A stretch of DNA of 64,000 nt from Maribacter antarcticus DSM 21422. GTDB lineage: Bacteria > Bacteroidota > Bacteroidia > Flavobacteriales > Flavobacteriaceae. Numbering within the stretch: the stretch's first letter is position 1; every line of letters starts with the position of its first letter. A program made the translations under genes and the position numbers. Positions 17,920-28,771 of this stretch are shown here, piece after piece. The notes below the pieces were generated by a model that saw nothing but the letters and a program-made list of their open reading frames with translations, had not been told where the DNA came from and ran no database searches. The stretch is from the NCBI RefSeq assembly GCF_000621125.1, contig NZ_KK211214.1:124001-188000 (forward strand), read 5' to 3'.

Positions 17920-20358
17920 TTGCCTACCAAATTCTACAATGTGCCTCGGAAATCTATCGGCTTAAAATTTATTCCTAAAGTAGATCTTCTAGTACAGGAC
18001 ATTTCGGCATTAAAACCTGTTGTAATTACAGACGAAGGAAGCGATTTGACTTTGGCTGTAAAAGCAAAATTAGAAAGCGAAGGCCATACCGTTATTGTCA
18101 TTCAATTTGACGCTTTTAAAAAGAATCCTACTCTAAAAAATGGGATTTCTATTTCAGAAATAAACGACCAAAATATAAAAACGGCTATCGATACAATCTT
18201 AGCTAAAAATGACATTGGTTCTTTTATTTATTTACACCCACATTTCACTTTTTCAGGATCTAATTTCACGCAACATTTTGATACGGAGCGTGCATTGCTA
18301 AAAGCCACTTTCTTGCTGGCAAAACAGCTACAAGCACCATTAAATGCCAACAGCAAAACACAACGAACTGCTTTTATGACCGTGTCTCGTTTAGACGGAA
18401 AATTTGGAATGGACAAACGTTCTAATATGTCTATCATTGCTGGTGGATTATCTGGATTAACGAAATGTATGAATCTAGAATGGTCTCCTGTATTTTGCAG
18501 AGCAATCGATGCAAAACCTGAATTAGCGGCAAAGGAAATTGCAGCTGCTTTATTCTTAGAATTACACGATGCAGATGTACGCTATGTCGATGTCGCCATC
18601 ACTGAAAATGGACGGATGACTTATGAGGTTACAACGAATGAAGTAAGTGCTGCAGAAGACTACCAACAAACGGTTACAGATAAAGACGTTTTTTTAGTTG
18701 CTGGAGGTGGTAGAGGGGTTACCGCGACCTGTATCAAAGAAATGAACATTGCTTTTAAATCTAAATTTATCCTTTTAGGGAGATCCGCTTTAGATTTTGA
18801 ATTACCAGCTTTTGCATTAAATGGAGTGAGCCCTGCAGCTCTTAAAAATGAGATTATGCAGGAGATGAAATCTAGTGGAGAAAAAGTTTCAATTAAAGGT
18901 CTAAACAGTAGGTTTAATAAATACGTTGCTAAAAAGGAAATTGAAGAAACTATTGCGCACATCAAAGCAAATGGAGGCGATGCTATTTATGTGGCGGGTG
19001 ATGTTACGAAGTTAACCATCAAACCCGAATTACTTGAGATTGAAAAAAAATGGGGTAAAATTACTGGTATCATTCACGGTGCTGGTCGGTTAGCGGATAA
19101 GCTCATTCAAGATAAAACTGAACAGATTTTTGATGATGTGACTTCCGTGAAATTAGATGGTTTAACTAGCCTTTTAAAAATGGTAAACGTGAACGAATTA
19201 AGGCATTTAATTATGTTTTCTTCCGTGGCGGGTTTCTACGGAAATGTTGGCCAATCAGATTATGCGATGGCCAACGAAATTTTAAGTGCCGCGGCACATT
19301 TGTTTAGTACCAACCATCCTAACACTAAAGTTACCTCAATTAATTGGGGCGCTTGGGAAGGCGGTATGGTGAGTCCTGAGTTGCAAAAAATGTTTGAAGA
19401 AGCAGGTGTTTCTTTGGTCAACCATCCTGGTGGCGCTGCTCGTTTTGTTCAAGAATTAAACGGAGCGTATCACCACCAACCCCAAGTTATAATTGGAGGC
19501 ACATTACCTGCAGGTATTTCGGATATTTCTGGCCCTTTAAAAACCTATACTATTCAACGACATTTAAGTTTAAAAGACAATGCGTTTTTAAAGGATCACG
19601 TTATTCAAGGTAGTTCTGTTTTACCAATGGTAAACGCCACAGCGTGGATGGCAGATTCTTGTGTAAAACTATTTCCAGATTATAAATTGGCGCGGATAGC
19701 ACATGTAAAACTGTTTAAAGGGATTGTTTTTGATGGCACTGAAAAAGAAGTTTATTTTACAGAAATTAAAGAACAAAGTAAAACAGCAGACCATATTGTT
19801 TGTGATGTCACTGTGTATAGTAAAGGGGTGAAGCTATCGTTAAATCATTACCGTTCAACCATTACGCTTTCGCGAAAAAGAAGCGATAAACCTAAATTTC
19901 AAACCCCTATACTAAAAGAGAACAAAATAGATGGCGCTACTTTTTATAAAGACGGTTCTTTATTTCAAGGTCCTTTTTACCAAGGTATAGAAGCGGTTTT
20001 GTCGATAGATAAAGATCAAGTTTTACTAAAATGTAAAGCACCAGTAGTTTCTTTTGAAACACAAGGGCAGTTTCCTAGCACGAGTTTAAACGCATTTTTC
20101 TTAGATATACAATATCAAGGTATGATTCTATGGGTGCAAAAGTATCATAACGGTGCTAATAGTTTGCCTTTACAAACAATAGAAGGACTGGTTTATGGGG
20201 AGATTCCTGCAAATAAAAGTTTCTATGTACATATGAAAATACAAGAAAATTCAGCCACAAAAATGATCGCAGACATTACCGTATACGACGAAAATAGAGC
20301 TGTTTTTTTATTCACAGAAGGCGCTGGATTAACCGTTTCAGAAGGGTTAACCTGGTAG
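17920..20358 (+). CDS. pfaA: PUFA-synthase-like PfaA, part 2: KR-DH
   Basis: A protein of about 812 residues if a TTG at 17920 is used, but the open frame reaches back to the A-run at 17839 and the sequence in between looks like an ordinary interdomain linker. This supports it being the C-terminal half of PfaA and not a separate gene. It holds a ketoreductase with the NADPH loop VAGGGRGVTA (about 259-268), SSVAGFYG and the catalytic Tyr at 448 (SDYAMANE). A polyketide-type hot-dog dehydratase follows, with H560 in KDHVIQGSSVLP. The KR would reduce the beta-keto group and the DH would take part in dehydration. No ATG or good ribosome site stands near the start. Confidence 0.88.
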   Translation: MPTKFYNVPRKSIGLKFIPKVDLLVQDISALKPVVITDEGSDLTLAVKAKLESEGHTVIVIQFDAFKKNPTLKNGISISEINDQNIKTAIDTILAKNDIGSFIYLHPHFTFSGSNFTQHFDTERALLKATFLLAKQLQAPLNANSKTQRTAFMTVSRLDGKFGMDKRSNMSIIAGGLSGLTKCMNLEWSPVFCRAIDAKPELAAKEIAAALFLELHDADVRYVDVAITENGRMTYEVTTNEVSAAEDYQQTVTDKDVFLVAGGGRGVTATCIKEMNIAFKSKFILLGRSALDFELPAFALNGVSPAALKNEIMQEMKSSGEKVSIKGLNSRFNKYVAKKEIEETIAHIKANGGDAIYVAGDVTKLTIKPELLEIEKKWGKITGIIHGAGRLADKLIQDKTEQIFDDVTSVKLDGLTSLLKMVNVNELRHLIMFSSVAGFYGNVGQSDYAMANEILSAAAHLFSTNHPNTKVTSINWGAWEGGMVSPELQKMFEEAGVSLVNHPGGAARFVQELNGAYHHQPQVIIGGTLPAGISDISGPLKTYTIQRHLSLKDNAFLKDHVIQGSSVLPMVNATAWMADSCVKLFPDYKLARIAHVKLFKGIVFDGTEKEVYFTEIKEQSKTADHIVCDVTVYSKGVKLSLNHYRSTITLSRKRSDKPKFQTPILKENKIDGATFYKDGSLFQGPFYQGIEAVLSIDKDQVLLKCKAPVVSFETQGQFPSTSLNAFFLDIQYQGMILWVQKYHNGANSLPLQTIEGLVYGEIPANKSFYVHMKIQENSATKMIADITVYDENRAVFLFTEGAGLTVSEGLTW

Positions 20359-20388
20359 TATGCTTAACGCCCCAATCAACACTAAAGA

Positions 20389-23300
20389 ATGAAAGAAAAA
20401 ATAGCAATCATCGGCATGTCGTCTCTTTTTCCTGGGTCTAAAACGGTACAAGAGTTTTGGAATAACCTTATGGATAAAAAGGACTTGACTGGTATGGCAA
20501 CAAAAGAAGATTTTGGTGCCGACCCCGAACTCTTCTATAAAAAAGATAAAGGAACTATAGATCGCTGTTATTCCTTACGTGGAGGCTATATCCGTGATTA
20601 TAATTTTAACAGCGCAGACTTTGGCTCTGAAGACTTAAATGATTTAGACCAAATGTATCAGTGGGGCTTGCAAGTAACAAAAGATGCTTTAATGCACGGC
20701 GGTTACTGGAATAAAACTGAAGCTTTAGACCACTGTGGCGTCATCTTTGGAAATTTATCTTTTCCAACAAAATCGTCCCATAAAATTATGGCGCCTATTT
20801 ATACAAAAACGCTTGAAAAAGGAATTAAGACTCTTTTAAAAGATGACAGTTTTGAAATTCCAGCAACAACATATGAAATTCCAAAAAACAATCCTCTTGA
20901 AGGTGATGTCTCGGAATTGGTTAAAAATGTAATTGGTTTAAAAGGCACAAATTTTGACTTAGACGCCGCTTGTGCTTCTTCGCTCTATGCTATAAAAATG
21001 GCTTGTGACGAATTGTTAATCGGCAAGGCCGATATGATGTTAGCAGGAGCCGTTTGCTCGTCAGACCAATTGTTTATCCACATGGGATTTTCAATTTTAC
21101 ATGCCTATGCAGGTCATGATCATAAATACTCGCCATTAGATAAGGACTCTGCTGGATTAGTATCGTCGGAAGGCGCCGGTATGATTCTTATGAAACGCTT
21201 ATCAGATGCGGAAAAAGATGGCGATAATATCATCGGTGTTATTTCAGGAATTGGTTTATCTAATGACGGCGGTGGTAAATACTTATTAAGTCCTAATCCA
21301 AAAGGCCAAACATTAGCTTATGAAAGAGCGTATAATGGAACTGTTTCTAAAGAAAACACCTCTTATATAGAATGCCACGCAACAGGCACGCCTCTTGGCG
21401 ACGTTACTGAAATCAATTCTCTCGAAACTTTCTTTGGGGACAATCCAGACAAATTACGTTTAGGTTCTGTAAAATCAAATATTGGGCATATGCTCACGGC
21501 AGCAGGAATGCCTAGTTTAATGAAAGTGTTACTTTCTATGGAGCATCATAAGATTCCACCCGGAATTAATTTGTCCACCGCAATTCAATCTAAAAAAGGC
21601 TGGTTTACGCAAGAGCAAATCATAGAAGAGCCCTTAAAATGGGAAACAAACGATAAGCAAGCAGCAGTAAATTCTTTTGGCTTTGGAGGTACCAATGCCC
21701 ATTTAGTTGTGGAAAGCCATTATAAAGAAAAAAGTAAGAAACACACAGGCGTCAAACTCAAGGAAATGGCCATCACAAGTATGGAAGTTCATTTTGGTGA
21801 TTGCGTTAACCTAGATGCTTTTTACCAATCTATTTTTGAAGGAACTCAGCATTTTTCTGAGATGCCAATTGATAGATGGAAGGGTTTTGAAAAAAATAAT
21901 GACTTATTATCCAGTTTTGGTTTAGATACAAAAAAGCCACCTAGAGGCAACTTTATAGCTGATTTTGACATGGATTTAATGCGCTATAAAATCCAGCCGA
22001 ACGAAGTTGGCACTATGGAACCACAGCAAGCTTTAATCTTAAAGGTTGCCGATCAAGCCATCCAAAAATCAAGCTTAAAAAAAGGGGAAAACGTAGCGGT
22101 TTTAATTGCGATGAATCCCGAACTTGCGATACATCATTACTTAGCGCGTTGGGACAGCCAGTGGCAATTAGATAAAGCATTAGATCGTGCCGGAATTGAT
22201 TTAGAAGCCACACAAAAAGCAACACTTTTAGGCGAATGTCGTAATATATTGTACACGATAGGGAACGCACAGACTCCGAGTCAGCATACGAGTTTTGTTG
22301 GTAATATTATGTCGAGTCGTATTTCGGCTTTATGGGATTTTAACGGCCCCTCATTTACAATTACCAATGGAAATAACGGAACAACAAGAGCCTTAGAAGT
22401 CGCTCAGAATATGTTGTCTTTAGGCGAAGTTGATGCTGTTGTTGTGGGAGCAGTTGAGTTCTCGGGAGGTATGGAAGCCGTTCTTTTACGGAATCTGATT
22501 GCCACCGTAAACCAAAATAAACAACCAAGTTTGTCCTTTAATGCAGACGATTATGGTTGGTTGATTGGCGAAGGGGCATCGGTTATTGTTTTAAAGGCTG
22601 ATGACAAGATAACAGAAAAAGACACTGTTTATGCTACTATTGATGCTATCGGAGATTTGTCAACAGGTAAAAATATCGCCTTACAAGAATTAGTAGCTTC
22701 TGGATTTAAGCAAGAAGATGACTTAGAAAAAGCCCAATTATTAGCGCAAAAAGCGGATCATAAAATTGCATTAGGGTCTGTAAAAACGAATATCGGACAT
22801 ACGTTTTCGGCAGCGGGATTAGCTTCTGTTGTAAAAACAGCCCTTTGTTTGTACCATCAATTTATTCCGGGCATTCCAAATTGGAAATCTGTAAAAAATG
22901 AGGCTCTAAAAAATAGCAATTACTATTTTCCAAGCCAATCAAGACCTTGGATTAATGAGACGGATTACCCGAGAGAGGCACTCGTAAATTTGAGTCCATA
23001 TTCTCGTGTAAAACTATCAGAAGTTACACATCCTAAGCACCCTAAAATTGATAATTTCTTAAAAAAGCATCTGTTTATTTTAAAAGGAAATACGCAAAAT
23101 GAGCTTAGAGAAGACCTAAGCCTAATTAGCAAAGATATTCTTGTTGATGACTTGGGATTTATAGCACAGGGCTATTATGACAAAACAGCCAAAACCAAAG
23201 CAATATATAGCATTGTTTTAGTTGCTTCTAGTCAGAAATCGCTACTACAAGATATCGGGTTTATAGAAAAAAAATTAGCGGTAGCCTTTGATAAAAAGAC

Positions 23301-26300
23301 AGATATCAAACTCCCTAGTGGTTCTTTCTTTAGTCCAAACCCAAGCGCAGCTAAAGGTGATTTAGCATTTGTATATCCAGGCTCCGCAACGAGTTATGAG
23401 GGATTAGGACACGATTTATTTCAGTTTTTTCCAAACCTTTTAAGCGATTTTGAAAACAAAATTCCAAACCTTAAAGAGTTCTTTGGCTTAGACTATTTAT
23501 TTCCTAAGAAGCAAGACCGTGCAACAGCGTCTCCAAACATTCAGACTGATGCTATTTCTATGATGTCTGCCGGGGTGCTATATTCGACCTTGTACACGCA
23601 CATATTAAGAGCATATTTTGGCGTAAAGCCAAAGGCAGCTATGGGTTATTCTATGGGGGAGTGCAGCTCTATGTGGTATTCATTTGGCATTTGGAATCCC
23701 GGTGAGGGGACGAAAATATTCCGCAACTCTCCAATTTTTAAAAATAAATTTTCTGGCGATTTGGAATTATTAGCCGAAGAATGGAATATTAGTACAAAAG
23801 AAGCAAAAGCCAGATGGCAAAGCTGGATTTTATTAGACACAAGGGAGAGGGTAGAAGCCCATATCTCGAAATTTGATAAGGTCTTCATCACTTTTGTAAA
23901 CTCTGAAAAGGAGTTGATAATTTCTGGTGATAAAAGTCAGTGTGAAGGGTTGATTAAGGCCTTGAATTGTCCATCAGTACTAGTGCCTTTCCAAAATGTT
24001 ATCCATAACGAGTTCTGTAAAAAGGAATGCGATGGATTGATCGAAATGCATAATTTCCCATTAGAAAACCATCCAGAAGTTGACTTTTATTCTAGTTTAA
24101 CAGGTGAAAAAATTCCTATGGAGTCGTTAAGAATAGCCGAGAATTCCACAAAAGTGTGCTATAAAACAGTTGACTTTCCCGCTTTTGCAAAAAAAATGTC
24201 AACAAATGGATTTAGTACGTTTGTAGAACTCGGTCCTAATAGCACCTGTACCAATTGGCTTAAAGATACGCTGAACTTACAGCAACATGTTGCTTGTGCT
24301 ATTGATAAAAAAGGCACGAGTTCTATTCAGTCCCTATACGAATGTTTGGCGCAATTAATTTCTAACGGAATTGATATTGATTTAGGTTTATTATATCCGA
24401 ATACCAATCAGAAACAACTCAAAAAGCACTTTACTAAAAAGGTAAAAACAGGGGGGAGTCCTGTGTATGATGTGTTACTATCTGAGGATATTCAACGCCA
24501 GTTTGCTACCGTAAAAAGAAAAGAGAAATTACAAAACACAACAAAAAACAAAGGGGCTAGTCAGCCTATTACAACAAAACATACCTTAGAAAAAATAGCT
24601 AGTATGATAGATACTTCAATACGAAAAAAGGATCCTAAAACGACTGTTAAAATTGCAGAAAATGGTTTAAAATTACAGGATTATAATGACCCAAATCACT
24701 TAAAAGATAAGAACGTCATTTACACGAAAGAAGATTTAATTGAATTTTCAGAAGGAAAAATCGGCAATGTGTTTGGCGCAGAATACAATGTTATTGACCA
24801 ATACAAACGCAGGGTGATGTTGCCAATGGATCCTTATTTATTGGTGAGTAGAGTTACTGGTTTAGATGCGAAACTCGGCGAATACAAACCCTCTACCATG
24901 CAAACCGAATACGACATTCCGTATAACTCAGGGTATGCAACCGATACACAAATTCCTTGGGCAGTGTCTGTAGAATCTGGACAATGCGATTTAATGTTGA
25001 TTTCTTATTTGGGAATCGATTTAGAAAACAAAGGAGATTATGTGTATCGTTTATTGGATTGCACCTTAGAATTTATCGACGATTTACCTTTTGAAGGGCA
25101 AACTTTGCGCTATGATATTTCTATTAATTCATTCGTTAGAAACGGACGTAATTTATTGTTTTTCTTTAGCTACGAGTGTTTTGTAGAAGACCGTATGGTT
25201 TTAAAAATGACCAATGGCGTTGCTGGTTTCTTTACTGATGAAGAATTGAGTAAAGGAAATGGGGTGGTTTATACAGACAGTGAAAAGAAAGTTTTGGCAG
25301 AGGTAGAAAAGAAAAAATTTATTCCTTTTTTAACCACAAAAAAGACTGCTTTTGATATTGAGGATTTAAGACATCTGATCAATGGAGATGCCCATAAATG
25401 TTTTGAAGATATTTCTTATTTCCCTAATGGAAAAAATAAATCGATACGATTAGCTCCAGAAAAAATGCTGATGTTAGATCGTATTGTTAAGGCAGATGTC
25501 AATGGGGGTGCTTATGGTTTGGGAGAAGTTATAGCAGAAAAAGACTTGAGTCCAGACGATTGGTATTTTCCTTGTCATTTTAGAGATGACCAAGTATTGG
25601 CAGGTTCTTTACAAGCAGAAGGTGGCGGAAATCTACTGCGTTTCTTTATGATGATGCTCGGTTTGCAGCGCCTTAAAAAAGATGCGCGTTTCCAACCCAT
25701 TTATGGACTCCAACAAAAGGTAAGATGTAGAAAAGAAGTCACTCCTAACGATAAAATATTAACCTATCGCCTTGTCATTAAAGAAATCGGCTTATTGCCT
25801 GACCCTTATGTGATCGGTGATTTAGAAATTATTGTAGATGGTGTTATTACCGTTCATTTTGCTAATTTAGGATTGCAATTAAGAGAAAAAGACAATCCAA
25901 AATACTTGGAGCAACCTAAGAAGGTGACTGAAAATGTTTTGTTAAATGAAACTGACATCGAAATATTTGCTTTGGGAAGATTAGCCGACTGTTTTGGGCC
26001 AGAGTATGCCGTTTATGACAATAGAGCCTTATCGCGTCAACCAAACACAGATTTACAAGTCGTAAGCCGCGTGATTAAAATTGACGGAGAGCGTTTTGAT
26101 TTCTCAAAACCAACAAATATCTGGACAGAGTACGACGTGCCTCAAGATGTTTGGTATTACAAACAAAATGCGTCCATGACAATGCCTTATACGATATTGA
26201 TGGAAATTGCACTACAACCTTGTGGACTATTGGGTGCTTATTTAGGAAGTACCTTATTATTTCCTGACAAAGATTTATACCTTAGAAATCTAGATGGTGA

Positions 26301-27087
26301 CGGTGAATTATTAGAACTTCCTGTAGGCACAGATTTTAGAGGGAAAGTGATTAAAAATAAATCAACCTTAACGTCTTCTACGTCATTAGGTGGTTTTGTA
26401 ATTCAGAAATATCTGTTCGAAGTCTCGGTCGATGGGCACGTTTTTTATAAAGGATTTTCTTCATTTGGATTTTTCCCTAAGGAAGCCTTAGCGCAACAAG
26501 TAGGTTTAGATAAAGGAGAGGATATCCCAGCTTGGTATGTGCAAAACAACTTGACGACCAAAGATTATTTCCAAATAAAACTAGATTCTTTATACGCAAA
26601 AATGAAATTGTATAAAGAAAATGATAAAGCAAACAACTTCCGCTTGGCAGAAGACCAGCTTAATTTACTAGACAGGGGTGTCGTTGTGAAAAACGGAGGT
26701 GAATTTGGTAAAGGCTATATCCATTGTTCCAAAGCAATTCATACCTATGACTGGTTCTTTACCTGCCATTTTTATTCTGATCCCGTAATGCCAGGGTCTT
26801 TAGGTGTCGAAGCTATTTCGCAGGCCATGCAGTTATTTGCATTACAACAAGATTTAGGGAAAGACTTTAATAAACCACGATTTGTACAAGTTGAAAACAA
26901 TAAAACCGAATGGAAATACCGTGGACAAATAAGAGTAAATGTAGAAAACATGCATCTAGAAGTCCATTTTAAAACCATAGAAAAACGAGGCGCCATTTTG
27001 GTTTTGATAGCTAATGCCTACCTCTGGAACGAAGGCACAAGAATTTACCAAGTCACAGATTTGGCATTGGGTATTCAAGAAGCATAA
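20389..27087 (+). CDS. pfaC: PUFA-synthase-like PfaC with fused PfaB-type AT: KS-CLF-AT-DH-DH
   Basis: A giant 2232-residue synthase subunit. Domains in order are a ketosynthase (about 1-455) with C195 in DAACASSLYA and IECHATGTPLGD; a chain-length-factor KS (about 465-930) whose active-site segment TITNGNNGTTRA lacks the Cys; a PfaB-like acyltransferase (about 985-1330) with S1088 in GYSMGECSS; and two FabA-like double hot-dog dehydratases (about 1480-1870 and 1885-2232). The catalytic histidines are H1730 (PCHFRDDQVLAGS) and H2127 (TCHFYSDPVMPGS). In Shewanella and Moritella the AT is a separate PfaB protein. The fused order here is that of myxobacterial Pfa3, without the terminal acyltransferase of some of those. 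It starts 30 bases after PfaA. Confidence 0.95.
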   Translation: MKEKIAIIGMSSLFPGSKTVQEFWNNLMDKKDLTGMATKEDFGADPELFYKKDKGTIDRCYSLRGGYIRDYNFNSADFGSEDLNDLDQMYQWGLQVTKDALMHGGYWNKTEALDHCGVIFGNLSFPTKSSHKIMAPIYTKTLEKGIKTLLKDDSFEIPATTYEIPKNNPLEGDVSELVKNVIGLKGTNFDLDAACASSLYAIKMACDELLIGKADMMLAGAVCSSDQLFIHMGFSILHAYAGHDHKYSPLDKDSAGLVSSEGAGMILMKRLSDAEKDGDNIIGVISGIGLSNDGGGKYLLSPNPKGQTLAYERAYNGTVSKENTSYIECHATGTPLGDVTEINSLETFFGDNPDKLRLGSVKSNIGHMLTAAGMPSLMKVLLSMEHHKIPPGINLSTAIQSKKGWFTQEQIIEEPLKWETNDKQAAVNSFGFGGTNAHLVVESHYKEKSKKHTGVKLKEMAITSMEVHFGDCVNLDAFYQSIFEGTQHFSEMPIDRWKGFEKNNDLLSSFGLDTKKPPRGNFIADFDMDLMRYKIQPNEVGTMEPQQALILKVADQAIQKSSLKKGENVAVLIAMNPELAIHHYLARWDSQWQLDKALDRAGIDLEATQKATLLGECRNILYTIGNAQTPSQHTSFVGNIMSSRISALWDFNGPSFTITNGNNGTTRALEVAQNMLSLGEVDAVVVGAVEFSGGMEAVLLRNLIATVNQNKQPSLSFNADDYGWLIGEGASVIVLKADDKITEKDTVYATIDAIGDLSTGKNIALQELVASGFKQEDDLEKAQLLAQKADHKIALGSVKTNIGHTFSAAGLASVVKTALCLYHQFIPGIPNWKSVKNEALKNSNYYFPSQSRPWINETDYPREALVNLSPYSRVKLSEVTHPKHPKIDNFLKKHLFILKGNTQNELREDLSLISKDILVDDLGFIAQGYYDKTAKTKAIYSIVLVASSQKSLLQDIGFIEKKLAVAFDKKTDIKLPSGSFFSPNPSAAKGDLAFVYPGSATSYEGLGHDLFQFFPNLLSDFENKIPNLKEFFGLDYLFPKKQDRATASPNIQTDAISMMSAGVLYSTLYTHILRAYFGVKPKAAMGYSMGECSSMWYSFGIWNPGEGTKIFRNSPIFKNKFSGDLELLAEEWNISTKEAKARWQSWILLDTRERVEAHISKFDKVFITFVNSEKELIISGDKSQCEGLIKALNCPSVLVPFQNVIHNEFCKKECDGLIEMHNFPLENHPEVDFYSSLTGEKIPMESLRIAENSTKVCYKTVDFPAFAKKMSTNGFSTFVELGPNSTCTNWLKDTLNLQQHVACAIDKKGTSSIQSLYECLAQLISNGIDIDLGLLYPNTNQKQLKKHFTKKVKTGGSPVYDVLLSEDIQRQFATVKRKEKLQNTTKNKGASQPITTKHTLEKIASMIDTSIRKKDPKTTVKIAENGLKLQDYNDPNHLKDKNVIYTKEDLIEFSEGKIGNVFGAEYNVIDQYKRRVMLPMDPYLLVSRVTGLDAKLGEYKPSTMQTEYDIPYNSGYATDTQIPWAVSVESGQCDLMLISYLGIDLENKGDYVYRLLDCTLEFIDDLPFEGQTLRYDISINSFVRNGRNLLFFFSYECFVEDRMVLKMTNGVAGFFTDEELSKGNGVVYTDSEKKVLAEVEKKKFIPFLTTKKTAFDIEDLRHLINGDAHKCFEDISYFPNGKNKSIRLAPEKMLMLDRIVKADVNGGAYGLGEVIAEKDLSPDDWYFPCHFRDDQVLAGSLQAEGGGNLLRFFMMMLGLQRLKKDARFQPIYGLQQKVRCRKEVTPNDKILTYRLVIKEIGLLPDPYVIGDLEIIVDGVITVHFANLGLQLREKDNPKYLEQPKKVTENVLLNETDIEIFALGRLADCFGPEYAVYDNRALSRQPNTDLQVVSRVIKIDGERFDFSKPTNIWTEYDVPQDVWYYKQNASMTMPYTILMEIALQPCGLLGAYLGSTLLFPDKDLYLRNLDGDGELLELPVGTDFRGKVIKNKSTLTSSTSLGGFVIQKYLFEVSVDGHVFYKGFSSFGFFPKEALAQQVGLDKGEDIPAWYVQNNLTTKDYFQIKLDSLYAKMKLYKENDKANNFRLAEDQLNLLDRGVVVKNGGEFGKGYIHCSKAIHTYDWFFTCHFYSDPVMPGSLGVEAISQAMQLFALQQDLGKDFNKPRFVQVENNKTEWKYRGQIRVNVENMHLEVHFKTIEKRGAILVLIANAYLWNEGTRIYQVTDLALGIQEA

Positions 27088-27172
27088 ACGGAGGTCGCAA
27101 CAAAAAAAACAGGCTTAATTAAACGGGCAGTAGTGTTGTTTGTCTGGATTAAATTTATAAAAAATATTAAAA

Positions 27173-28771
27173 ATGATTGACTTAAAATGGATAGGATCTC
27201 CCAGAGAGATTTCATTTGATATCACAGGAATGTTTGATAAACTAAAAAACACCGCCGTACCTTGTTATGTGGTGAAAGATTTGTCAGGTCGCATTGGAAT
27301 TACCAATACGGGAACCATTCAATCAGAAGGAAAGGGCTTATTTTTAAAAGCTATAGTGCCTGCGTTCACAGCAGAAGATTTAGGGGATGCCTCGTTTAAA
27401 GAAGACTACAAATTAAAATATGCCTATAAAGCAGGTGCCATGGCAAACGGAATTGCCTCTACAGACCTGGTCATTGCTTTAGGGAAAAACCAAATGATGG
27501 GATCTTTTGGCGCTGCGGGGATGATTCCATCGCGCGTTAAAGAAGCCATTGCCACGATTCAAAAAGCATTGCCGACTCAAGCTTATGCTTGCAATCTTAT
27601 CCATAGTCCCATTGAAAAAGCCTTAGAAGAAGGTGCCGTTAACTTGTTTATAGAACACGGTGTAAAAGTGGTAGAAGCTTCCGCTTATATGAACCTGTCA
27701 GAGCAAATTGTAAAATATAGGGCTGTAGGATTGAGTTTAGATGCGCAAGGCGAAATTATCATTGCCAATAAAGTGATTGGTAAAATTTCTAGAAAAGAAG
27801 TGGCTGAACGTTTTATGTCACCTGCACCTATACAATTTTTAGACAAATTATTGGCTGCTGGAAAAATTACCCAGCAACAGTACGAATTGGCTCAAAAAGT
27901 TCCCATGGCAGATGATATTACTGTGGAAGCAGATTCTGGCGGACATACAGACAACCGTCCTATGGTCGTTGTATTGCCTATCATTTTACAATTGAGAGAC
28001 GAAATTCAGAAAAAATACCAGTACAAAAAACAAATTAGAGTGGGTGCCGCTGGAGGAATAGGGACTCCTGCTTCTGCCTTAGCAGCTTTTGCTATGGGAG
28101 CTGCCTATGTGGTAACGGGTTCTGTCAACCAAGCCTGTGTAGAATCTGGGACTTCAGAAGCTGTGAAGGACTTACTTGCCAAAGTAACCTCTACAGATAT
28201 CACCATGGCTCCTGCTTCAGATATGTTTGAATTAGGCGTAGAACTGCAAGTCTTAAAACGAGGGACTTTATTTGGTGCCAGAGCAAAGAAATTATACGAA
28301 ATCTATAACCGCTATCAGGGCATTGATGCCATTCCTAAAGACGAAAGACTAAAGTTAGAAACAAAAACGTTTAGAATGCCTTTAGAAGAGGTATGGGATG
28401 GTTGTGTCAGTTTCTTTGAAGAACGAGATCCAGAGCAAATAAAAAATGCCCAAGGAAATCCAAAACGTAAGATGGCTTTGATTTTTCGTTGGTATTTAGG
28501 GCTTTCCTCTAATTGGGCCAATGCAGGTGATATAGACAGAGTGATGGATTATCAAATTTGGTGTGGCCCTGCGATGGGCGCTTTTAACGAATGGACTAAA
28601 AATTCCTATTTAAGCGAAACAAAAAACAGAAAAGTTGCCGATGTAGCTACCCACTTATTAGAAGCTGCTGCGTATTTACATAGGATCAATACCATCAAAA
28701 ATCAAGGTGTGGATTTGCCGCTTGAGGTGATGCACTTAGGTATTGAAGATAAACATTTTGCCATGGTTTAG
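27173..28771 (+). CDS. pfaD: PfaD-like trans-acting enoyl reductase
   Basis: A 532-residue FMN-dependent TIM-barrel protein of the 2-nitropropane dioxygenase/PfaD family that supplies enoyl reduction in trans to PUFA synthases and trans-AT polyketide synthases. Visible features are ALGKNQMMGSFGAAG, the glycine-rich flavin loop AAGGIGTPASALAAFA and the family C-terminal part with WCGPAMGAFNEW. It closes the synthase operon, 85 bases after PfaC. Having its own gene, like PfaD, separates this system from the thraustochytrid layout, in which ER domains are fused. Confidence 0.95.
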   Translation: MIDLKWIGSPREISFDITGMFDKLKNTAVPCYVVKDLSGRIGITNTGTIQSEGKGLFLKAIVPAFTAEDLGDASFKEDYKLKYAYKAGAMANGIASTDLVIALGKNQMMGSFGAAGMIPSRVKEAIATIQKALPTQAYACNLIHSPIEKALEEGAVNLFIEHGVKVVEASAYMNLSEQIVKYRAVGLSLDAQGEIIIANKVIGKISRKEVAERFMSPAPIQFLDKLLAAGKITQQQYELAQKVPMADDITVEADSGGHTDNRPMVVVLPIILQLRDEIQKKYQYKKQIRVGAAGGIGTPASALAAFAMGAAYVVTGSVNQACVESGTSEAVKDLLAKVTSTDITMAPASDMFELGVELQVLKRGTLFGARAKKLYEIYNRYQGIDAIPKDERLKLETKTFRMPLEEVWDGCVSFFEERDPEQIKNAQGNPKRKMALIFRWYLGLSSNWANAGDIDRVMDYQIWCGPAMGAFNEWTKNSYLSETKNRKVADVATHLLEAAAYLHRINTIKNQGVDLPLEVMHLGIEDKHFAMV

